Of a stretch of 64,000 nucleotides of DNA, positions 42,584 through 50,395 are shown piece by piece; within the stretch, counting starts at the first letter, position 1, and each line of letters starts with the position of its first letter. The notes beneath the pieces are model-generated. The model was not told the origin of the DNA and did no database searches. It saw nothing but the letters and a program-made list of their open reading frames with translations. The translations under genes and the position numbers were made by a program. The stretch comes from Pseudolabrys sp963742345 (GTDB lineage: Bacteria > Pseudomonadota > Alphaproteobacteria > Rhizobiales > Xanthobacteraceae), in NCBI GenBank assembly GCA_963742345.1, contig CAVULO010000015.1:248001-312000 (forward strand), given 5' to 3'.

Positions 42584-43176
42584 CAATGATTTTCCGCGTT
42601 GCGGGCGAGGAGGCACGCTGCCTCGGGCTCGTCGGGCGGACTGCCACTCCACATGAAAGCGTGACGGCGGATGGCGCTCGGGAAGTCGTCCCGCGAGATA
42701 CCACCCTGGTCAATCGCTTCGCGCAGAGCTTTATGCACGTTGATATCGGCCGACGTTTTGAAGGCGGCGGCAGCAGTATCGAGCCGCTCGTCGCTGCTGC
42801 TGGGGCAGCCACCGACGCCGGACTTACAAAACGCCATGTTGTACCAGGCCGTGACATAGTTCGACAGCGCCGCGACCAGGTTTTTCTTCACGGTGTCGTC
42901 GCAGGGCGACATCTTATAGGCAGTCGACGCCTGCAGCAGATCAAGGCGAAGTTTGTCGCGTTCCGCGTTGCCGTCGCTCTGTGAAGTCTTGGAATCTTCC
43001 CAGCCCTTGCGAAGGCCCTTTTTCACCGCCTCATCGAAAGTCGGGATGCGTGCGTCTGGCTTCACCGGCTCGACGCCGACCGCCATGACCGGGAAGCCCA
43101 TATTGCCCCAGGAAACGCCGATGAAGGTCAGCGCGAACAAGCTGACGGCGACCAGGGTAAAACGAAGTGTGCTCAT
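42583..43176 (-). CDS. Conserved hypothetical secreted/membrane-anchored protein
   Basis: Predicted 197 residues from MSTLRFTLVAVSLFALTFIG (signal anchor). A helical soluble part carries four cysteines (MSPCDDTVKKNLVAAL, WYNMAFCKSGVGGCPSSSDE, EAACLLARN), possibly forming disulfides. FDEAVKKGLRKGWEDSKTSQ and KALREAIDQGGISRDDFPSA are amphipathic. No family recognised. It is coupled to the downstream gene by a one-base stop/start overlap, so the two products may work together. Confidence 0.65.
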   Translation of the reverse strand: MSTLRFTLVAVSLFALTFIGVSWGNMGFPVMAVGVEPVKPDARIPTFDEAVKKGLRKGWEDSKTSQSDGNAERDKLRLDLLQASTAYKMSPCDDTVKKNLVAALSNYVTAWYNMAFCKSGVGGCPSSSDERLDTAAAAFKTSADINVHKALREAIDQGGISRDDFPSAIRRHAFMWSGSPPDEPEAACLLARNAENH

Positions 43177-43301
43177 GACACGTTGCCCAGCAATCGCCGA
43201 CCGCACTAACACGCGCCTCGTTAAGGCCGGGCTAGGAATTTGCGTCGGTGACGAGGCGTGGATTTCGTCGTAACCGATGTGTTAACGCACCGGGGAAACT
43301 C

Positions 43302-45554
43302 TTAGCTAAATGTGCTCAGACCGGACTGCCGGCCCACGCGGTCGAGAAAATCCTCCAGGAGTGTAATCACGCTACGGTCACGATAGAGCCGTTCCTTGCC
43401 GGCCGCTATGCGGCGGCTGAGCGCCTGGCGATCCTCAGGGGAGTTCGCAAGCCGGACGGCAATCGAAATGTAATCATCGACGGTGGCCGCAACAGTATCG
43501 GTCATACCCAGCATGCCCAGAATGGCCGCGCTGTGGCGCCCGCGCATGAGTGCGCCCGGTAGAGTGACGATGGGCAAGTTGTGCGGCAGGCTTTCCAGCG
43601 TCGAATTGCAGCCCGACCAGCCGAGGCTGTCGAGGAAAATGTCACAAAGGCCCATGGCGGCGACGAATTTGCTCTGATTGAGCCGCGCCAGGAACACGCA
43701 ATGATCCGCCGCCCTGAGGCCTTGCGCGGCGAAAGCACGCTCCAGCCGTTCGCGAAACTGTTCGGTCACCCTTGGGCTCACAAAATGAGACAGGAACCCG
43801 AACTGGCTGTGTGGCGCCGCCCTGGCGATGCGAGCAAACACGTCGTCGAATTGCGGCAAGTACTTGAAGAGCGACTGGCCGCACCAAAATACGGCCGCGT
43901 CCTTACGCAGGCCGAATTCGGCCCGGCTCACCGCGACCGGCTCGACATCTAGCGGCTCGTAGTAAATTGACAGGTTGGGCAGCCGGACCAATTTTTCGGT
44001 GTAGTGATTTTGAGCATCGGCCGGCTCCATCAGGTCGCTGCTGAGGAAGTAGTCGATCGTGTCCATGCCGCTGGTTTCGGGATGGCCCCACGAATTGACT
44101 TGAACCGGCGCGAGCCGCTGCGCGGCGAGCTGGATCGAAGTTTTTTCCATCAGTAGGCCGGGATAAATAAGCACATGCGGCGCGTCGGCAAGAATTTCAC
44201 GGCGCCACCCGTCGATATCGTTGCGTTGGTCGACAAAGCGGTCACAGAGGCCGGCGGCGATTTCGGTTTCTGTATCGTGCGGCGAGCCGAGATAATAGCC
44301 GAAGATCTTGAACCGGCTGCGGTCGAGTTGACTGAGCCATCCCTTGATTGGAATTTTCCAGTTCGAGTGCTGGTAAAAAAAGGCGCTGACAATTCCAACC
44401 CGCACTTGCTCACTCGCCGCTGGCGGGAAGGCCAACAGCGTGGGTTGATGGCTCCGCGCCACGATCCTGGTTACCAGACCGCCATAGAGCGCCTGCAAGT
44501 CGTGATCGTTCTGGCCCTGATAGGCAAGCCAGAACGGTTGGCGGGCGCTAACCGCATTTGTCAGGTCGCCGGTGAATTTACCGAGGCTGACGTCGTCGAC
44601 GAGTGCGCGCAGTTTCCGCTCGTAGGCCGCTCGACGCAGGCCGATCTCTTCTTCTGTCGCATAGATGATCGGAAGTTCAGCAAAACAGTCGAAGAAGCGC
44701 GCTTCGGCATAGTCGGGCCGCAGCACCAGCGCACGCTCGAAATCTGCCATCGCATCGTTGGAACGATTGAGTTCGGTGAGTACGCAGCCGCGATTGTAGT
44801 AGCCCTCCGGATCATCGGGCTTGAGCCGTATCATGTCTTCATAAGCTGCAAGCGCCTCGTCGAAGTGGTTGAGCAGGCTTAAAACACGGGCGCGATTGCT
44901 GCGTGCCTCGACGTGGTTCGGATCAAGCGCAAACGCGCGGCGGTAACTCGCCAGTGCCTCGTCGAGCCGTTTGAGCGCTTCCAGTGCGACGCCCTTGTTG
45001 TTGTGGGCGTCGACATATTTTGCATCGAGTTTAAGCGCGTGCTCGTAACTCTTGAGTGCGTCGTCGTAGCGGCGGAGCGTGCGCAGCAAATTGCCACGGT
45101 TATAATGTGCCTCGGCATAGTCGGGCTTGATGCTCACCGCCTTGCGGTAGCTTTCCAACGCCTCCTCAACGCGGCCGAGCGCGGCAAGCACAGCGCCGCG
45201 GTTGTTGTGCGCCTCTGCGAATTTGGATTTTAGCTTGAGCGCCTGGTCGAAGCTCGCCAGCGCCTCCTCATGGCGTTTGAGTGCATTGAGGATCAGGCCG
45301 TGGTTGAGCAGGACCTTCGGCGAGGGGGATCGTATCCGCATTGCCGTGGAGACGAGTTGGAGTGCCTCGGCCGCGCGGCCCTTGGCCAACTTGATCAGGC
45401 CCATCATCTCCAGGGCGTCGATGTGATCGGGGCGTGCAGCCAGTATCTGCGCGTAGAGCGCTTCGGCGTCGTTGATGCGTCCGCGCTTGTGCAGTTCTAC
45501 GGCCTGCGCGAAAGCCTGCGCGACGTTAAACGGCCCGGCTTTTGGCTGGAGCAT
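43302..45554 (-). CDS. TPR-repeat SPINDLY/O-GlcNAc-transferase-like protein (GT41)
   Basis: Predicted 750 residues, complete. Residues 1-290 are TPR units (for example FAEAHNNRGAVLAALGRVEE ALESYRKAV). A GT41-type catalytic region follows: VRVGIVSAFFYQHSNWKIPI, VLIYPGLLMEKTSIQLAAQR, APVQVNSWGHPETSGMDTID with YFLSSDLMEP, LPNLSIYYEPL, FWCGQSLFKYLPQFDDVFAR, HCVFLARLNQSKFVAAMGLC and DIFLDSLGWSGCNSTLESLP. Bacterial members glycosylate proteins or glycans using nucleotide sugars. It is a second TPR-glycosyltransferase of a different fold from that at 25440. No dedicated acceptor gene is evident. Confidence 0.9.
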   Translation of the reverse strand: MLQPKAGPFNVAQAFAQAVELHKRGRINDAEALYAQILAARPDHIDALEMMGLIKLAKGRAAEALQLVSTAMRIRSPSPKVLLNHGLILNALKRHEEALASFDQALKLKSKFAEAHNNRGAVLAALGRVEEALESYRKAVSIKPDYAEAHYNRGNLLRTLRRYDDALKSYEHALKLDAKYVDAHNNKGVALEALKRLDEALASYRRAFALDPNHVEARSNRARVLSLLNHFDEALAAYEDMIRLKPDDPEGYYNRGCVLTELNRSNDAMADFERALVLRPDYAEARFFDCFAELPIIYATEEEIGLRRAAYERKLRALVDDVSLGKFTGDLTNAVSARQPFWLAYQGQNDHDLQALYGGLVTRIVARSHQPTLLAFPPAASEQVRVGIVSAFFYQHSNWKIPIKGWLSQLDRSRFKIFGYYLGSPHDTETEIAAGLCDRFVDQRNDIDGWRREILADAPHVLIYPGLLMEKTSIQLAAQRLAPVQVNSWGHPETSGMDTIDYFLSSDLMEPADAQNHYTEKLVRLPNLSIYYEPLDVEPVAVSRAEFGLRKDAAVFWCGQSLFKYLPQFDDVFARIARAAPHSQFGFLSHFVSPRVTEQFRERLERAFAAQGLRAADHCVFLARLNQSKFVAAMGLCDIFLDSLGWSGCNSTLESLPHNLPIVTLPGALMRGRHSAAILGMLGMTDTVAATVDDYISIAVRLANSPEDRQALSRRIAAGKERLYRDRSVITLLEDFLDRVGRQSGLSTFS

Positions 45555-45629
45555 CGCGACTCGACCCCTGATGGGAGGGGTAAAAAAGTATGGCTGAGTC
45601 GTCTAGAGGGATTGAGCAGCTTTTGCGCC

Positions 45630-45664
45630 GCCAAAGGTCCGCGATTGACCCAAAGCGGACATCG
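45630..45664. repeat. Interspersed GACCCAAAGCGGACAT element
   Basis: GGTCCGCGATTGACCCAAAGCGGACATCG contains an inverted repeat (GTCCGC with GCGGAC). Degenerate copies occur near 56052-56070, 57203-57214 and 61705-61760, mostly next to ABC_sub_bind genes. Read as protein it yields the spurious SAIDPKRT peptide. Confidence 0.6.
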
Positions 45665-45696
45665 CCGTGCGTGGGAATAGGCTCTTTTTACATTCC

Positions 45697-45720
45697 GTCC
45701 GGTTGCAAAATTGCTAACCT
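45697..45720 (+). promoter_or_regulatory. Candidate extended -10 promoter box (GGTTGCAAAATTGCTAACCT)
   Basis: Matches the boxes at 54465-54489 and 56116-56140 (pattern CGG-T-GCAA-NN-TGCTA). TGCTAACCT reads as an extended -10 element (TG-N-TANNNT). It lies 41 bases upstream of the TMEM175 gene start. Confidence 0.45.
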
Positions 45721-45760
45721 ATCGGGGGGTTGGGCAGCTGGAGCGGTGCGAAGTCATCAA

Positions 45761-46342
45761 ATGGGAAAAGATCGTCTTGCCGCGTTTAGTGATGGCGTCA
45801 TTGCAATCATTATTACAATCATGGTTCTCGAGCTAAAGGTGCCCCACGGCGCTGATTGGAAGGTGCTTATTGGCGTGCTTCCGAACTTTCTCAGCTATGT
45901 ATTGAGCTTTATCTATCTGGCAATCTACTGGAACAATCACCACCACCTTTTGTACACGGTCACGCGAGTCGACGGGCTCATCCTCTGGGCAAATTCCTTT
46001 CTACTATTCTGGCTTTCTCTTATTCCGGCCGCGACAGCCTGGATGGGCGAAAACCTTTTGGCTCCGGTGCCGACTGCGGTCTACGGCGTGGTCTTGTTGT
46101 TGCCTGCCATCGCATACTATCTGCTGCAGAGAGCAATAATTCGAAAACAGGGCGCGCATTCCGTGCTTGCGATTGCTCTCGGTGCTGACGTGAAAGGTAA
46201 ATTGTCACCGATACTCTACGTCGCCGGGATTGCGCTCGCCTTTGTCAGTTCCTGGTTGTCGATCGCGATCTATGTTTTGGTAGCCGTAATTTGGCTCATC
46301 CCGGATCGCCGGCTCGAAAATATCATACGCGAGACCGGCTAG
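45761..46342 (+). CDS. TMEM175 family (DUF1211) potassium channel-like membrane protein
   Basis: Predicted 193 residues with six transmembrane helices. The hallmark RLAAFSDGVIAIIITIMVLE (FSD motif and selectivity helix 1) opens the protein. YLAIYWNNHHHLLYTVTRVD and LILWANSFLLFWLSLIPAAT match helices 2-3 of bacterial TMEM175 channels. The frame is open upstream to 45590 through a repeat, so the ATG at 45761 is used. These form tetrameric K+ leak channels. Confidence in the family is high; conductance is not proven here. Confidence 0.9.
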   Translation: MGKDRLAAFSDGVIAIIITIMVLELKVPHGADWKVLIGVLPNFLSYVLSFIYLAIYWNNHHHLLYTVTRVDGLILWANSFLLFWLSLIPAATAWMGENLLAPVPTAVYGVVLLLPAIAYYLLQRAIIRKQGAHSVLAIALGADVKGKLSPILYVAGIALAFVSSWLSIAIYVLVAVIWLIPDRRLENIIRETG

Positions 46343-46544
46343 TGCCCTGCAACGCGGCTGCAATTCATCTCATGGCTGCCATATGCCGTCCCGACTGCCG
46401 TGAAACGTCGCAAATTCATCCAGTTATTCGGTGTGCGAGCGCGATTATCCTAGCATCGATTGGCAGTGCTTATGCGAACGCACCGTGACGTCGGCTGCGC
46501 GGCTTGATAGACTAATACGTTGCTGGCTTGGGAGGGGGGCGGTT

Positions 46545-47033
46545 ATGCGGTCTCCATGTACAGCGGTTCCCGTCATTTTGACGGTGATGGTGTTGGCGTT
46601 TTGCGGACCTGCGGCGGCCGACGATCGGGAAACTTGTAAAAATTCATCGGGCGACGTTGCCATAGACGCGTGCAGCAGTGCGATCACGTCCGGAAAGTTT
46701 AAGGGGCGCGCGCTTTCTCTGCTTTATACCAATCGCGGCGTTGAATACGTCAACAAGGATGACATCGACCACGCGATTGCCGACCACGATCAGGCGATTA
46801 AACTCGATCCGAAGAATTCACTAGCCTTCAACAATCGTGGCAACGCATATGGTGCCAAGGGTGAGTTCGATCGCGCCATTGCCGACTACGACCAGGCGAT
46901 TAAGCTCAATCCAAAATACGCCGCCGCCTTCTACAATCGCGGCATCGCGAAACAAAAGAAAGGCGACGTGGAAGGGAGCGATGCCGACATCGTGCAAGCG
47001 AGGCAACTTCAACCGGGCCTGGGCCAGCAGTAG
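46545..47033 (+). CDS. Small secreted TPR protein
   Basis: Predicted 162 residues: a signal peptide (VPVILTVMVLAFCGPAAA), a short N-terminal segment with two cysteines (CKNSSGDVAIDACSSAI), and about three tetratricopeptide repeats (SLLYTNRGVEYVNKDDIDHA, SLAFNNRGNAYGAKGEFDRA, AAAFYNRGIAKQKKGDVEGS). It is probably a periplasmic scaffold. GGGAGGGGGG precedes the ATG at 46545. The spacer before it (46343-46544) shows no other feature. Confidence 0.8.
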   Translation: MRSPCTAVPVILTVMVLAFCGPAAADDRETCKNSSGDVAIDACSSAITSGKFKGRALSLLYTNRGVEYVNKDDIDHAIADHDQAIKLDPKNSLAFNNRGNAYGAKGEFDRAIADYDQAIKLNPKYAAAFYNRGIAKQKKGDVEGSDADIVQARQLQPGLGQQ

Positions 47034-47173
47034 CAAAAAAGGCATGGCCGCTGCATCGATGTGTACGGTCGGCTACAAGGCGCTTCCGGGAACGGAAGCA
47101 AGGAGTGTAGAGAATTTTCTAATTGAAGCGTAAGATCAACGGCAGATGATTGAGGCCACAAAGGATATTCGCA

Positions 47174-48439
47174 ATGTCAGTTTGGGTGGGTAAACTGCGC
47201 TTCATGGCGGCTTTGATGGTGCCAATTGCACTGTCAACGATACCACTGCCTGTCTTGGCTCAAGATCAGCAGGCTCAACAGCAACCCCAACAGCCGCAAC
47301 AGCAACCCGCCACCCAGCAGCAGCTGCAACAACTGGTCGCGCCAATCGCGCTCTATCCCGATGCTCTGCTGGCGCAGGTTCTGACCGCATCGACCTATCC
47401 GCTCGAAGTGACGATGGCGGCGCGCTGGTCCGAGAAGAATTCGAACCTTAAAGGCACGGCTCTCGAAGAGGCGATGCAAAAGCAGCCGTGGGATCCAAGC
47501 GTCAAGGGATTGACGTCGGTCCCGCAGGTGCTGGCGATGATGAACGAAAAGCTGGATTGGACCAATCAACTCGGCGAGGCCTTTTTGGCCCAGCCCGACG
47601 ACTTACAGAATGCAATTCAAGCGCTGCGCAGACAGGCAGAAACGACCGGCAATCTGAAGTCGGGCAAGGAGCAGAAGGTCAGGCGGGTCGCTGCACCGCC
47701 AAGCACGGGCTATGTAGGGCCGCCCGAATACGTCGTGATCGAGCCGGTGGAGCCAGATTACATTTACGTTCCGGTTTATGATCCGGTAGTTGTTTACGGC
47801 AGCGGTTTTTGGTCGCCGGCGTACGTACCATTCTTCTGGTATCCGCCGTGGTGGACGGTTGGGCCGGCATTCGGATTCGGTGCCGCGCTCTTCGTCGGGC
47901 CCGCGCTATGGTACCACTACAATTGGGGACACGGTGGGTTTGCAGCGATCCAGACCAACACCGCACTTTACAGCAGATTCAACAGAGTCAATCTCAGCGG
48001 TGGCGGCCAATTCCAAAACTGGAAGTTCGACCCGGCTCATCACGGCAATGTTCAGTTCAAGAACATGAAACTTCAACAGCAGTTCGGTAATGTCGGTGGA
48101 AAAGGCGTCCAGGGCATTCAGACCGGAAAAGGAATTCAAGGCATCCAGACCGGGAAGGGCATCTCGGGCGTCCAGACCGGCAAGAGCATCCAAGGCGTCC
48201 AGACTGGCAAAAGTATCCAAGGGGTCCAGACCGGGAAAAGTATCCAAGGGGTCCAGAGCGGCAAAAGTATCCAAGGGGTCCAGAGCGGCAATAAAGCCAA
48301 AGTCACCAGCAGGAGTGTCACCAACAGGGGAATCCAGGGAAGTCAGACTGGCAAAAGCTTCCAGGCCAGCAAAGGCGCGCAGGGTGGCCAAGGCGGCGGT
48401 AAAGGCGGCGGCAAAGGCGGGGCCAAAATAAATCACTGA
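47174..48439 (+). CDS. DUF3300 domain-containing protein with GKSIQGVQ tandem repeats
   Basis: Predicted 421-residue envelope protein. A signal peptide leads into a Gln-rich stretch (QQAQQQPQQPQQQPATQQQL), then the DUF3300 domain: LVAPIALYPDALLAQVLTAS, YPLEVTMAARWSEKNSNLKG, PWDPSVKGLTSVPQVLAMMN and the tail IEPVEPDYIYVPVYDPVVVY. A Trp/Tyr/Pro-rich region follows, then about nine near-perfect eight-residue repeats (IQTGKGIQG/VQTGKSIQG) at roughly 48106-48292, and a Gly/Lys-rich tail. The repeat array could form a beta-solenoid or a flexible adhesive segment. Function unknown. Confidence 0.87.
   Translation: MSVWVGKLRFMAALMVPIALSTIPLPVLAQDQQAQQQPQQPQQQPATQQQLQQLVAPIALYPDALLAQVLTASTYPLEVTMAARWSEKNSNLKGTALEEAMQKQPWDPSVKGLTSVPQVLAMMNEKLDWTNQLGEAFLAQPDDLQNAIQALRRQAETTGNLKSGKEQKVRRVAAPPSTGYVGPPEYVVIEPVEPDYIYVPVYDPVVVYGSGFWSPAYVPFFWYPPWWTVGPAFGFGAALFVGPALWYHYNWGHGGFAAIQTNTALYSRFNRVNLSGGGQFQNWKFDPAHHGNVQFKNMKLQQQFGNVGGKGVQGIQTGKGIQGIQTGKGISGVQTGKSIQGVQTGKSIQGVQTGKSIQGVQSGKSIQGVQSGNKAKVTSRSVTNRGIQGSQTGKSFQASKGAQGGQGGGKGGGKGGAKINH
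48106..48292 (+). repeat. 24-bp tandem repeat array inside the DUF3300 gene
   Basis: About eight consecutive 24-base units such as GGCAAAAGTATCCAAGGGGT followed by CCAG, each encoding GKSIQGVQ or a close variant (GKGIQGIQ, GKGISGVQ). The central copies are nearly identical in DNA, so the array is recent or actively homogenised. Confidence 0.85.
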
Positions 48440-48532
48440 TTAACCGCTGCCGAACTGACTCGATTGATGAGATGTCTTTTCGTCAAATTAGGTTGATCAT
48501 TTTTTCCGGAAACACCTGATCGAATTTCGAGA

Positions 48533-48560
48533 GACCGCCGCGAGGCGGTCTTTCTTTTTT
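48533..48560 (+). terminator. Rho-independent terminator (GACCGCC-GCGA-GGCGGTC)
   Basis: Seven-base-pair stem with a GCGA loop and a T-rich tail, about 95 bases after the DUF3300 stop. The same hairpin with its upstream flank (CCTGATCGAATTTCG) recurs at 62710. Confidence 0.85.
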
Positions 48561-48844
48561 CGCGCAGGTCTTCTGGCACGAAGCGGACGCGCAAATCGTT
48601 GCGGCGCAAATCTGCGTAAACAAATCTCTGAAAGGAGAGGAACGATTGCTTTGCCGACGAAAACAACGGGAATGGTATTCCGATATTCTAACGGCTCCGT
48701 CTACGTCACCGTATAGAAACCTCAATCGTAAAATCTTCGGCATCGCAGGTACCATGATAACTGCGAGAACATAGCTTTCATTTTTTGTGCAATGGTCTGT
48801 GCTACCCCAAAACCACGATCATTGTACTGGAATGGGGAGAAGCC
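48561..48844. other. Spacer upstream of outer-membrane barrel gene
   Basis: Contains the upstream region of the barrel gene. The GGGGAGAAG ribosome-binding site is at 48833-48841. No small gene, repeat or paired promoter elements were recognised. Confidence 0.4.
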
Positions 48845-49570
48845 ATGCTCAGAATTAAATCGGCATTCTTCGCCGCGGTCGGAGTGACGATTGCACTCTG
48901 CCAAGTGGCGCTAGCAGCAGACCTGCCGCAGAAGCCTGCATACAGGGCGCCCATGATGGCACCGGCGCCGGTCGCCAGTTGGACCGGTTGCTATGTCGGC
49001 GGCAACATCGGCGGCGCCTTTGGGCAGGTGGACGCGACCGACGTCAATACTGGTGTATCCGTTTCGTCCAACAATAGCGGCTTTGCCGGTGGCGTTCAGA
49101 TCGGCTGCGATTATCAAATGGGCCCGTGGGTGGTTGGTTTCCGCAATATGTTCGACGGGACAAGCTTGAACAAAAGTACGGCGTTTTCGGACTCGTTGTT
49201 CTCGGGCACCGCCGACAGCCACGTAACTTGGTTCGATACTCTGACGGCTCGCGGCGGCTATCTCTTGCAACCAAACGTCTTGCTCTATGCGCAGGGTGGC
49301 GCGGCTTGGACGCAATGGAACGTAAAATTTAACAATTCTGCGGGCGTGCAAGTTGGCGAGATCGGCAACAACTCGCGGACCGGCTGGACCATCGGCGGCG
49401 GTGTCGAATGGATGTTCGTGCCGCATTGGTCGGTGTTCCTGGAATACAATTTCATGGGCTTCGGGTCGCGCAGTGCGACCTTTACAACCTGTGGTCTTGC
49501 TACTTGTGCCAACGTCAGCGGCAAAGCGGACCTCCAGAATGTGCTGGTTGGCGTGAATTACAAGTTTTAA
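48845..49570 (+). CDS. Outer-membrane beta-barrel protein (Omp25/Omp31-like)
   Basis: Predicted 241 residues. The signal peptide (AVGVTIALCQVALA) is followed by ADLPQKPAYRAPMMAPAPVA, the proline-rich periplasmic lead typical of rhizobial porin-like proteins. SWTGCYVGGNIGGAFGQ starts the barrel; alternating strands include GFAGGVQIGCDYQMGPWVVG, LTARGGYLLQPNVLLYAQGG and GWTIGGGVEWMFVPHWSVFL. It ends with the Omp C-terminal signal VGVNYKF. It is likely a small outer-membrane stability protein, like Omp25 or RopB. It is monocistronic, with its own terminator. Confidence 0.92.
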   Translation: MLRIKSAFFAAVGVTIALCQVALAADLPQKPAYRAPMMAPAPVASWTGCYVGGNIGGAFGQVDATDVNTGVSVSSNNSGFAGGVQIGCDYQMGPWVVGFRNMFDGTSLNKSTAFSDSLFSGTADSHVTWFDTLTARGGYLLQPNVLLYAQGGAAWTQWNVKFNNSAGVQVGEIGNNSRTGWTIGGGVEWMFVPHWSVFLEYNFMGFGSRSATFTTCGLATCANVSGKADLQNVLVGVNYKF

Positions 49571-49596
49571 AACGTTGTAGTCAGTACCAAGAAATA

Positions 49597-49628
49597 AAAA
49601 CCCCGGTTTAGCCATCGGGGTTTTATTT
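49597..49628 (+). terminator. Rho-independent terminator after the barrel gene
   Basis: AAAAACCCCG-GTTTAGCCAT-CGGGGTTTTA hairpin with an A-run before and a T-run after, 27 bases downstream of the stop codon. Confidence 0.88.
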
Positions 49629-49805
49629 TGCGAACTCGCCGCAGAGATCGCCGATGGCTTTGTCGGCCCGTCTGCTGAATTGCGTCTGCCGGGTGAAATT
49701 CTGTACGACGCGGCATTCTCTAATTTCTGTATTGCCGCTATGGCGGGCCGCGTCCCGGCAAAGTACTATTTGCATAAAGTTATAGGCCAACAACGGGGGC
49801 GTTCC

Positions 49806-50306
49806 ATGATCCTGGGGGTGTCGGTCGGAGCTTTCACTCTTTTGCATGTAGTTATTACTCTGGTCGCGATCGGGAGTGGACTGATTGCCGTAGGCGGGAT
49901 GTTCGCTTCGCAAAAGCTGCCTGGCACGACCGCACTGTTTCTCTTCACCACGGCACTGACCAGCTTGACCGGGTTCCTGTTTCCGATCCACGGCTTCACG
50001 CCGGCTCTGGGTGTCGGCGCTTTGGCTTGCGTGATCCTGGCGATCGCTCTGTTTGCTTTATATAAAGAGCGCTTGGTGGGTGCATGGCGCTGGATCTACG
50101 TGATCACCGCAATCATATCGCTCTATTTAAATGTGTTTGTTCTGGTCGCGCAGAGTTTCATGAAGGTTTCGGCCCTGAATGCATTGGCGCCGACGCAGTC
50201 TGAGCCGCCGTTTGCGATCACTCAGGCCGCTGTGCTGGTGATCTTCATTGTGATCGGGCTCATCGCCGCGGTTAATTTCCGGCCAGTCACCGCAGCGCGT
50301 ATGTAG
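49806..50306 (+). CDS. Four-helix conserved membrane protein
   Basis: Predicted 166 residues with four transmembrane helices (MILGVSVGAFTLLHVVITLV, TTALFLFTTALTSLTGFLFP, GVGALACVILAIALFALYKE, WIYVITAIISLYLNVFVLVA) and possibly a fifth near the C-terminus (AVLVIFIVIGLIAAVN). A GIHGF-like FPIHGFTPALGVG loop is conserved in similar rhizobial proteins. The frame is open to 49680, but the ATG at 49806 begins exactly at helix 1. Function unknown. Confidence 0.72.
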   Translation: MILGVSVGAFTLLHVVITLVAIGSGLIAVGGMFASQKLPGTTALFLFTTALTSLTGFLFPIHGFTPALGVGALACVILAIALFALYKERLVGAWRWIYVITAIISLYLNVFVLVAQSFMKVSALNALAPTQSEPPFAITQAAVLVIFIVIGLIAAVNFRPVTAARM

Positions 50307-50395
50307 CCGTTTCGTCGGCACGCCCCGCGCCGGGCCTTTCCCAGGGCACGTTTAAGCCGTTACGATGCCTTGTCCTGTGGCTCGGGGAAGGCGCG

